From NCBI GenBank assembly GCA_037953625.1, contig CM075652.1, positions 52,693,501-52,757,500 on the forward strand: a DNA stretch of 64,000 bases, read 5' to 3'. Position numbers and translations under genes: made by a program. The notes beneath the pieces were generated by a model, which ran no database searches, was not told where the DNA came from, and was given only the letters and a program-made list of their open reading frames with translations. The stretch comes from Crotalaria pallida (lineage: Eukaryota; Streptophyta; Magnoliopsida; Fabales; Fabaceae). Shown here one piece after another: positions 55,920 to 64,000 of the stretch (position 1 is its first letter; every line of letters begins with the position of its first letter).

Positions 55920-56640
55920 TTTTATGCAAACGCGACACCATATGTCTTCACTATCGATGTCTGACCAACTATTTGTAGTAAAGGCATCTGACACTTGTTG
56001 GTTTTATATGTGCTATCCATCAGCAATACCATATTAAAGGAATGCAAAAGAACAAGTGATTGTGGATGTGCCCAAAACATGTATTCTACAACATTGGCAC
56101 TCTTGTTCTTCCTATGATGATGGACATGCTTACCTTGTTCCAACAAATATATAAAATGTTGCATCTTTGTCCTTAGAAACCTTTTTCTTAGCTTGTAATC
56201 TTGATGCGCCTTGTAAATTTGCTTTTTACTAGTCACATTATGAGTCATGCTCTTTCAATGTAAGCAATATGGAATTAGGCATTACATTGTTTTTCGTCAA
56301 CTCTTCAACTACGGTCTTTTGTTCAACAGTTAGCCGACCAACAAATGGGTGACTGATCAACTTTTTTGCACAATTGTGGTTGTGAAAACCATGATGCACC
56401 CAAACCTTCCATCATTGACCTTTGCCACTTCTTAACATCCTTCCTTTTAGAGTGAATGGACATTTGTGCTTTCTAGACGCAGTCGCCTTCCTTCATGGAG
56501 CATCTATATTTTTCGCTCATTTCACAAACAATAGTAACCCTTGATTTCTTACCCATAACATCTTCATATGATTGATCTAATGATGATAAGAGCAAATCCA
56601 TGAGCATTTGCGATATCTTGACACCACTTCAACGTATCAG
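55920..56640 (-). pseudogene. MULE (Mutator-like) transposase remnant
   Basis: On the minus strand the pieces read KKSRVTIVCEM, then HNHNCAKKLISHPFVGRLT, then a ~108-codon frame with ANVVEYMFWAHPQSLVLLHS and MDSTYKTNKCQMPLLQIVGQ. The last is the start of the MULE transposase DDE domain (D of MDSTYKTN). The order FAR1-like N-terminus, HNH, DSTYKTN matches plant MULE proteins. Frameshifts separate the pieces and the C-terminal half (second D, E, SWIM finger) is missing. Confidence 0.82.
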
Positions 56641-57360
56641 CTCGAGTCTCAAAAATTTGTAAAATTGATACATGAATTCAAAACTAATACTAATTCAATG
56701 CTTAACGATCATATTTAAATTTCGCCTATCTCATCGTTGCTAAATGTACTTGAAAAATTGGGAAAGCATTTTAAAGGTGCATTATTATCATCCTCGTCCA
56801 TAATTGATTCAAGATTGAAAAACATACCATTAACAAAATCAGTTTTCTGATATTTTCGGATAAGTCATCCGATCGGATAGCCAATTCGTTAGTTCACTGA
56901 TCATATGGATTTTGTGATAATTTCGGATGAGGATTCGGAAACTACTATTCATCAATAATAACAATCGCATTCTTTCTCCGATCGGATAGATAAGCCGATT
57001 ATGCCAATCTGATCAACATTGAATCGGTTAGATTGTCCGATCGGATAGCTTTACCAACTGTTCTTTGTTTTCGAAAGGCTTATCTGATCGGAAGGTGTGT
57101 CCGAAAATTACGAAACTGGGAAAAAACGCGAACAATGTGTACATACCAATCTTAGGAGTAACACAACCTTCAATGTAGTTTGGAAAGTTTTGCACAACAT
57201 GACTCAATAGTTTAATTAATTGGTGGATGTCATTGATAAAGAGTGAGATAAAGAGGAGAATGATGAAGAAGAAGAATGAGAAGAGAAGGAGCATAGAAGA
57301 AGAGGAGGAGAAGAAGAGAAGAAGTAGAAAGAGTAAAGAATTGTGGTTGGACATGGTTGG
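56641..57360. other. repeat-bearing DNA beside the MULE remnant
   Basis: CCGATCGGATAG-type words occur several times between 56865 and 57090. 57240-57355 is a GAAGAA-rich purine run. Open frames in it are low-complexity. It may be the 5' part of the MULE or its own repeat. Confidence 0.4.
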
Positions 57361-57591
57361 TTAAAAAGTAAAAAAAAAAAAAATTAACCAAGGTCAATTT
57401 TGGCAATTCAATGACAAAAATTTTAAAACTATGAGTGCATTTAACACTTTGTGAGTGTATTTAGAAATTCAAATTTTAATTAGGCTTTGCATCCTATCAT
57501 TTCTTCATTTAGAAAGGATTATACTTTTGGTTTTTTAAAAAAATTAAATTATTCTAAGCAAGTAAGCATTGACAAGGGAATGTTTTTTTAA

Positions 57592-58198
57592 AGTAAATTG
57601 TCACTTTGGTCCCTGAATTTAAACAGCACTTTCACTTTAGTCCTTGAAATTAACAAAAATGTTCTTAGGTCCATGACTTTGTAAAAAGTCATTCACGTTA
57701 ATCCATAACCCTAACCCCGTCAACGGACGTTAACGGAGTGATGACGTGGTTGACTGGGGGCCTTAAACGACGTCGTTTTTGCGTCCTCGTGGCACTTATA
57801 ACGGAGTAAACTGTCCCGTTAGTCCCATCGGCTGCATCAGTAGCTGCACCAGTTCCATATTTTGAAGCTGAACACTTCAAATATGCACACTTCAAAACAT
57901 GGCACTCATGCAGCTGAACATGGGACTAGTGCAACTGAATATGACACTGGTTCAATTGATGAGACTACTGTGATAGTTTACTCCGTTATAAGTGCACGAA
58001 GACGCAAAAAACGGCGTCGTTTAAGGCCCCCAGTCAGCCACGTTATCACTCCGCTAACGTCTGTTAATGGGTGTTAGGGGCATGGACTAATGTGAATGAC
58101 TTTTTAATAAGTCAGGGACCTAAAAACATTTTTGTGCTAATTTCAGGGACTAAAGTGAAAGTCATGTGTAAATTTAGGGATCAAAGTGACAGTTTACT
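57592..58198. repeat. foldback element with ~220 bp inverted arms
   Basis: AGTAAATTGTCACTTTGGTC at the left is the complement of the right end GATCAAAGTGACAGTTTACT. The pairing runs inward through 'aacgacgtcgttttttgcg' to 'ataacggagtaaact' (about 57815 and 57976). The two open frames on opposite strands (57698-57895, 57862-58077) give near-identical peptides only because they are the same arm read twice. The ~160-bp core is unrelated to the other foldbacks. Confidence 0.88.
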
Positions 58199-58559
58199 CC
58201 TTTTTTTTTTTTATAGTTCATTCCCATGATTGGTACACAAGAAAACATTTCCGGGAATGTTTTGAACACGTACCTATAACATCAAACCCATGGCTGATGG
58301 TGGTGGCTCTCATCTTAACCACCGCACTCACAATCTCTCGTCTCCCCACGTCTGCAGCAACTCGAGATCAGAGTGCATGTATTTGTATCTATTTTATCTT
58401 GCAGCTCACAATGCTATAATTCAAAATGTTTTATTTATTCGTATGAAAGTGTTTTTTTTTTTTTTTTTTGCCTTTTAGATGATGATTGCTTTTTTGGTCC
58501 TGTATTGTAACTGATCTCTTCATATTAGCATTATTTATTTGTTTCTGTAGATTATGGCA
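58199..58559. other. intergenic, poly-T rich
   Basis: Two poly-T runs (58200-58213, 58451-58469) and no recognisable gene. Confidence 0.4.
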
Positions 58560-59013
58560 CGATCACGCGATGCAGGGAAGAAAAGGGTGATTCTACTATT
58601 GCTAATGCATTTGAAGATGTTGAATCTGCTTACAATATCATTGATGAGCATTTGTGTTGTGTTATTAGCATACCGTTTGAACTAGAGAGGTAAAAAAAGA
58701 GCAAGAACTGAAAATGATCCATCTCAGATGCTGTGTGAAATCACAGATAGGCTTGGAGGGTATTTTAAGGGTATGAGTGATAGTATAGCTGTGATGGTAT
58801 CTTGTTTCAAGCATGAAGAAGACCATGCCAAAAGGAAAATGTCTACTCTTGGAAGAGATAAAGAAAGTGCCAGGCTTGACTCAACAAGAGTGGATTAAAG
58901 CTGCTATTGCCATTATGAAGGAGCCCAATCTCATTGATCTTTTCATGCAAGCTGAGCCTGATATGAAGAAGCTGATTATTGATGAAGTCTTAGCTCATGG
59001 AACTGTAAATTGA
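58560..59013 (+). pseudogene. Myb/SANT-like (Harbinger-associated) protein, C-terminal fragment
   Basis: Frames give DPSQMLCEITDRLGGYFKGM, SDSIAVMVSCFKHEEDHAKRK, then after a shift EEIKKVPGLTQQEWIKAAIA and LIDLFMQAEPDMKK. This resembles the C-terminal region of plant Myb/SANT-like proteins that accompany PIF/Harbinger transposons. One extra G near 58850 (CTTGGAAGAG for CTTGAAGAG) breaks the frame. The DNA-binding domain is absent and upstream frames have stops. Confidence 0.5.
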
Positions 59014-60296
59014 CAAGAATGATATGTTTTCTGTTGAGTGAGTTGTTCTTAAGATTAGAGCATGTTGATAGTGCCACCTACCTTTGCTTTTTGATTTATA
59101 AATCAGATTATGCTTTAAACCAATTTTGGTGCTTTCTGATAGGTTTTAGTTTATGTTGTTAATTGGTTTGTTGAAAAAAAATGTTAAGACTTTGTTATTT
59201 TGGAGCGCTATCTAGAGATTATAATATTATTATGTTATTATAAATTTGGAAAAATTGATGCTCCATTAATTTGTTTTGGTGACTAAATGCTTTTGCTACC
59301 TTGGGATTCCTGCCTCAAATGTCCTCAAATGTGGTAGCTGCTGTCTAGCTCATAGTATGAACTATGAAGGTTTGCTTTAAATTATTAATGACATGTTACT
59401 GATATGGTGTTGGAAGCTGTATTAGCCTTACCCCATGGAGCTTGATTCATCAGCTATGGTCCTTAGTAACAGAAATGCTTTGCATCACCTCCTTATTTAA
59501 AAAGGCTTTTAATACGGCCGGGTACATTTGCAATTGATCAATCTTATTCGGAGTAGCAAGAAACTATATGAATTCACAAATTTCTGAGCTTACATATCAA
59601 ATAGCTCTTGAATATAATGTCTTTTCCCCAACCTTATGTCTTTCTTCCTTTAGTATAAAAGAAGAGTTAGAAAGCTTATCATTTTGTTTATGCAGGCAAC
59701 TAATTTTACTGTTTTGAACAAAACAACCAGTGCCTCCATCCTTTCAAAACCACAGGTCTCAATTCTACTCATGTTAAGTCAATATTGAAAAGAATATTAA
59801 TTATCTTGCTCCGAAATTGAAAGAAGCAAACCATCGGAAGAGTTATTTAGCCAAGATTTTTTAACTAATCTCCATCTTTATTTGCAGAATCGCATAGAAA
59901 ATACTCTAATCGACAGATAAACTTCTTATTTGCAGCCATGAACATTACAATACCTCAGAAATAAACAACAATACTACTACAAACAATAATGATGACAACG
60001 GAAACATTTTTTCACTAGATATGGTGGGTTGCAACACCCAAAAAAAAAAAAAAACAAAAAACGGGGAAGGGGTCATTGAAGAACTGTACATTCAAGTCTA
60101 CTTATTCTCCAATATTTGTAGAACAAACAGTACCTTAGGTCCTTCTTATAAAATGATAAGAAAAGATCAAACAGAGAGAGCAATCGGGACAAGGAAACTT
60201 CGGTGATTCCCTAGCCGAGTTGAAGGCACAATTTTATTCTGATAACACTTGGTGATAATCTAAACATGTGTTGCTGTAACCATTTGAAGGCTTTGA
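59014..60296. other. intergenic and PHT1 3' flank
   Basis: 59014-59930 shows no gene or clear repeat. 59930-60296 probably includes the 3' UTR of the minus-strand PHT1 gene. A poly-A run on the plus strand lies at 60040-60054. Confidence 0.45.
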
Positions 60297-61874
60297 CTAC
60301 ACCTTGTTTTCTTCCTCTTCATTTTCACCTGATATCTCCTCCAAAGATTTTCCATTTGCCTCAGGCACCAAGAATGTAAACAGGAAGCCTAAAATGTTAA
60401 CCACACCTAACACAAGCAGTGAATTCTTCACACCAATACCAGCAGGGTACCCTGCTTCTGCTTTGCTCTTGTCCTGGTTCTGTGCCAAATACAAGAATCC
60501 AAATGCACCAACCATTGCCCCAAGCTTCCCAGACGCTGATGATATTCCATGGCAAGTAGATCGGAATCTGGCTGGGAAAATCTCTGCTGGCACAACAAAT
60601 GTGGTAGCATTAGGCCCAAAGTTTGCAAAGAAGAAGGTCAAGGAATACATCGCCACGAATCCTATCCGGTTATCCTTATGAGTCCAGTGGTCATAAGGAA
60701 TGGCCAGAGCAAACATAAAGACGGTCATAAAGAAGAATCCCATCAATTGGATAGTAAATCTCCCTATCCTGTCAATAAAAGCCACCGTAAACCAGTATCC
60801 TGGAACTGTACTGCAGAGAGCAATAAGCGTTTGAGCCCTTGCGATTTTGTATACTTCCTCAATCGCATTCATGGTTTTTGCAGGAGGAATCCAACCAATT
60901 GCGCTGAAGATATCCTTCTGGAAGAGATTTTGGCTGTAAAATGCAATATCAAGCAAGAACCATGTGGTGCATGTTCCAAGTAAATGTAGTCCATGGCGAC
61001 TGAGGAATTGCTTGGAGAACAAGCCATATGGCTTAGCCTTAGACCCTGCCTGCTCCTCTTCTATCTTTGGTGCAGCTCCAATCTCCATCTGCATAACCTT
61101 AGACATATCTTTTGCAGCCTGTTCCGCATTCTTAGCAACCAGGGCGGTATAACGTGCAGTTTCAGGCATTTTCGAGCGTGAGTAGAAAGTCATTGCAGCT
61201 GGAAGTGCTCCCACCATCAGAATTATCCTCCAAACATAATCTGCTTGTGGAACAGTTGAAGCCAATGGATCAACCTCGTATGTTGGAGCATCAAACTTGG
61301 CGTTGAATGCAGATGAGATTATGATTGCAAATATTCCACCTGCCAAAATTCCAAAACCTTGCATAGCAAAGACTGCAGCTATAAACGCACCGCGAGTCTT
61401 CTTATTAGCATACTCAGACATGATGGTAGCAGAAAGTGGATAGTCTCCACCAATGCCAAAACCAAGCCAGAATCGGAAAAAGCAAAGAGTTGTCATGACA
61501 GTCTTTGGCTCATGTCCGAAAGAAAGACCAGAAGCAATAGAGCATATAATCATTAGCATCAGTGTCATGCCATAGACCTTTTTCCGGCCCATCTTGTCAC
61601 CTAGCCAGCCAAAGAAGAGTTGCCCAGAAAGTGTTCCAACGAAGGCTACGCCATTAACAGCAGCTGCTACATTGGGAGGCAATGAGCCTGGCTTTGCTGC
61701 ACCATCCTGATGGTAATATATGCGGCCAAGTAGCTTCGTTACAAGGGATATGCAGAATAGATCATAAGCATCAGTGAAGAATCCCATTCCAGCAATGATG
61801 ATTGCTGTGAAATGGTACCATTGTGTCTTTGCGACATCGAGTGCATTTAGAACCTCAATTTGTTCCTTTCCCAT
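60297..61874 (-). CDS. PHT1: high-affinity phosphate transporter, PHT1 family
   Basis: Single-exon 525-residue proton/phosphate symporter of the plasma membrane (major facilitator superfamily). It begins MGKEQIEVLNALDVAKTQWY, the standard PHT1 start, and the length is normal (about 520-545). The PHT1 signature GGDYPLSATIMSEYANKKT is at about 142-160. Asp-144 in it, Asp-35/Asp-38 (GFFTDAYDLF) and Asp-309 (LLDIAFYSQN) correspond to residues implicated in proton and phosphate binding in this family. MFS loop motifs LGDKMGRKK (about 91-99) and IDRIGR (367-372) are present, with twelve hydrophobic helices and a charged central loop (about 235-290). The C-terminus is acidic (SGENEEEENKV). No stop, frameshift or missing key residue is visible. 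Which PHT1 member it is, and whether it is root or mycorrhiza-specific, cannot be told from this sequence. Confidence 0.96.
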   Translation of the reverse strand: MGKEQIEVLNALDVAKTQWYHFTAIIIAGMGFFTDAYDLFCISLVTKLLGRIYYHQDGAAKPGSLPPNVAAAVNGVAFVGTLSGQLFFGWLGDKMGRKKVYGMTLMLMIICSIASGLSFGHEPKTVMTTLCFFRFWLGFGIGGDYPLSATIMSEYANKKTRGAFIAAVFAMQGFGILAGGIFAIIISSAFNAKFDAPTYEVDPLASTVPQADYVWRIILMVGALPAAMTFYSRSKMPETARYTALVAKNAEQAAKDMSKVMQMEIGAAPKIEEEQAGSKAKPYGLFSKQFLSRHGLHLLGTCTTWFLLDIAFYSQNLFQKDIFSAIGWIPPAKTMNAIEEVYKIARAQTLIALCSTVPGYWFTVAFIDRIGRFTIQLMGFFFMTVFMFALAIPYDHWTHKDNRIGFVAMYSLTFFFANFGPNATTFVVPAEIFPARFRSTCHGISSASGKLGAMVGAFGFLYLAQNQDKSKAEAGYPAGIGVKNSLLVLGVVNILGFLFTFLVPEANGKSLEEISGENEEEENKV

Positions 61875-61978
61875 GCCACCAAAAGCTTTCTCTTTCTCTC
61901 TTCCTCAAATGTTTCACTTCTCTGCAAAAGTGGAACCAACAGGAACATTTGCCAAATTGTGAGTTCTTTGAATGCAGG

Positions 61979-61990
61979 TATTATATAATC
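61979..61990 (-). promoter_or_regulatory. candidate TATA box of the PHT1 gene
   Basis: On the minus strand GATTATATAATA lies about 105 bp upstream of the start codon. An ATG-free 5' UTR of about 70 bp would follow. Confidence 0.45.
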
Positions 61991-62111
61991 GGAACATAGG
62001 TGATCAATTGAGAATGTTTTCAATAGAAACCAACCAATAGACATACAAACAAACTATCATGCTAACACATATCAATAATTACTGCCATGATGACTTTGAA
62101 TAACCAACTTA

Positions 62112-62321
62112 CTCCATCCGGTCCTATACGTAAGACCTTATGTAAACATTTAATATGCTTTTTCAAAATTACTTCTATAATTATTTTGAGATTTTAAAAA
62201 GTGTTGACTTAAAGGATGTTTTTGAAAAGAAGTAATTAAATATTAGAAATTGGAATAAGATCTTAAAAAATGATCAAATTATTTTTTCCTAGAAGGGTCA
62301 TACAAATAGTACCGGAGGGAA
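62112..62321. repeat. Stowaway-like MITE in the PHT1 upstream region
   Basis: CTCCATCCGGTCCTATACGT at the left and AAATAGTACCGGAGGGA at the right, with TA on both sides. It lies about 240 bp upstream of the PHT1 ATG, shorter than most family members. Confidence 0.75.
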
Positions 62322-63784
62322 TATTTTTTAATTGGTGACTAATATGATGACTATGAATATAACCTATCAATAATGGTCATATCACCACCATTAGAACCAC
62401 CCAAAATTACTCATTTGAAGCCGAGAAAATAAAATTTTGTACACGAGAGTTCTAGTCTAGAGAACATAATTAAGATAGAGAATAATCTAGCTACAGAACT
62501 TTTTGTTGCCCCATATTGGAAGGCCTTCCATTGGTTTCTAAACATCATCCATTCATTTTTGTTTTGTGACAATTTTATAAGCACCATTCAGGATTTTTAA
62601 TCAAATAATATATCTTTCTCCTTCTGAGTCACAGGAAACAGCAGAACAAAATAACATTAGGTTGGTGAATTCCTATGACATGCATGATCTAGATCTCAAA
62701 AACTCTCAAAAGAACAAAAAACACACACAAGTTCATCACAAAATATACGGGTAACGTAAATATCTATAATCAATGTTTTCAGTTTCATGCATAGACAACC
62801 ATTAAACTTCCAAAAAACAGAAATATAAATAAAATTAATAATTAGCAATTATATTTTGGCTATTCTATGCTAATAATATCTGCATCTCAATTCAGAAATT
62901 CTCAAGCGGAGCAATGCATGCTACCTTACCCATGTAATAAATGACAAGATTCATTCATTGTTCCTTTTTTGTTTTTTACTATAATGAAACAAAAAAAAAA
63001 AAAAAATAATGTGATCGGTGATGCAGTTCTAGAAATAAAAAATAAAATGTACAGTATTGTGGTTGCAGGCCACAAATTAAAATGAATGTAAATGTAACTT
63101 ATGAATAACTCCACTTCAAAAAAAAAAAAAAAAACTTATGAATAACTCAAATATCATATATATATATATATATATATTACGATAAAAGGCATGATTATTA
63201 AGGGAAAACATGACATGAAATACATTCTGCTGCATGCATGGGATGAGACATGAGATAGAGACAGTAATAATCCAAAAAAGACAAACAAAAGAAAAAACAT
63301 AGATATTAGAGTGAGAAAGAAAGAAAGGGACAATGTTGTTAGAGTACTATGAAACATGAAACTGGACCTGAGAGAAGTTTATGGAGAGAGAAAGCAAAAG
63401 ACGAACGAATGGGCTGTACGCAAAAGAAGCAAGTGGTGGCAATGATTTATAGGGAACAAAATATGGAACAAAATAGAACATTAAATAGGTGTCCCTCAAA
63501 TATTCCACAAGCATATACCCCTTCCGTTTCGCCTTCTATTCGCGCCACTCAATCTCCTTTGTCTAGTGCGCACTCTTATGATGATGCTGCTGCCTATGCC
63601 TCAAACTTGTTGGATTATTACATTGCGGTACCTCCGTCCCCTTGTTATAACCCACTTTTAGTTAATCTAAGCAGAAAAACTGAAAAAAGAAATATCCATA
63701 CTTTCGTTCCTTATTATTTCTCGTTTTTTCGAAAATTCTTTTTTATTTGTCGTATTGAGGATTTCAAGAGTGTAATAAATGCTA
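62322..63784 (-). other. PHT1 distal upstream region
   Basis: AT-rich with poly-A runs at 62989-63006 and 63120-63134 and an (AT)n run at 63155-63178. A GNATATNC match (GCATATAC, 63511-63518), the PHR1-binding type motif of phosphate-starvation promoters, is the only one noticed, 1.6 kb from the gene. No gene is supported here. Confidence 0.45.
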
Positions 63785-64000
63785 TTCTCTCCGATCCCTA
63801 ATATAAGCACTTTTGACCAATTTTACTCCCTTTAAGAAAGTTAGTTAGTGGCATTGGAAATGTAAATATTTGGTATTATTTTCAAAAGTACCCCTATAAT
63901 TATTATTGAGAATGTAAAAAGTGTTAAGTAAATAGGGGTATTTGTGGAAAAAAGTAACTAATGCCATTGGAAATTGAAAATGTGACTTATATTAAGGACA
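63785..64000. repeat. Stowaway-like MITE, cut by window edge
   Basis: Begins TTCTCTCCGATCCCTAATAT. The body (GTACCCCTATAATTATTATT) matches the family. The last bases ATATTAAGGACA are the start of the right terminal repeat, and the end is outside the window. Confidence 0.7.

Noticed and set aside
57698..58077. Two similar small proteins on opposite strands
   Set aside because: Similarity is due to the inverted arms of one foldback element.
60304..61962. Plus-strand open frames opposite PHT1
   Set aside because: They are antisense shadows of a strongly conserved minus-strand transporter gene.
63349..63801. 150-codon plus-strand open frame
   Set aside because: It has an ATG but no recognisable domain, it lies in the PHT1 distal upstream region, and its last codons run into a MITE. 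A small unknown gene cannot be excluded, but support is too weak.

Overview
The window is nuclear plant DNA, most likely from a legume-type dicot. The evidence is an eIX2-like leucine-rich-repeat receptor-like protein gene, an intron-containing ADF6-type actin-depolymerizing factor gene, a PHT1 phosphate transporter gene, and a very dense, AT-rich population of plant transposable elements (Stowaway-like MITEs, Ty3/gypsy-like LARDs, Ty1/copia elements, LINEs, tRNA-derived SINEs, a MULE remnant and Helitron ends). The species cannot be fixed from sequence alone. Only three genes look intact: the RLP gene (1425-4037, +), the ADF6-type gene (three exons, 50350-55481, +) and the PHT1 gene (60297-61874, -). 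They sit at the two ends of the window, and the roughly 45 kb between the first and second is nested transposons. Layout: 1-1300 carries MITEs, foldback elements and an AT microsatellite just upstream of the RLP gene. 4.5-5.2 kb is the 3' end of a LINE. From 6351 to about 21480 one Stowaway-like MITE has been split, first by a small Helitron-like insert and then by a 14.7 kb block of two large non-coding LTR elements in opposite orientation. Both use a tRNA-Met-type primer site and share a Tekay/Del-like polypurine-tract context. From 22 to 38 kb a degenerate LINE is split by an 11.8 kb copia complex: a minus-strand copia element (5-bp target duplication ATTGA) was itself invaded by a plus-strand copy of the same family, and a later deletion fused the two into a large head-to-head palindrome. 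From 38 to 50 kb there is a mosaic of MITEs, foldback elements, a Sirevirus-like solo LTR and a tight cluster of four SINEs with long target-site duplications. The ADF6-type gene follows, with a MITE abutting its TATA box, a tandem duplication across its intron 1/exon 2 border, and a 3.7 kb second intron holding a copia fragment and a GC-rich terminal-inverted-repeat element. 55.9-59 kb holds a MULE transposase remnant, a long foldback element and a frameshifted Myb/SANT-like fragment. The PHT1 gene and its promoter, with another MITE, finish the window. The genes do not form a functional unit. An extracellular immune-type receptor, an actin regulator and a plasma-membrane phosphate/proton symporter are simply neighbours. 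The main interest is the layered transposon history, in particular the copia palindrome (a likely natural dsRNA source), the LARD block with an unusually long flanking duplication, the SINE cluster, and the partial exon duplication inside the ADF6-type gene. All identities come from reading the sequence. No database search or alignment program was run.
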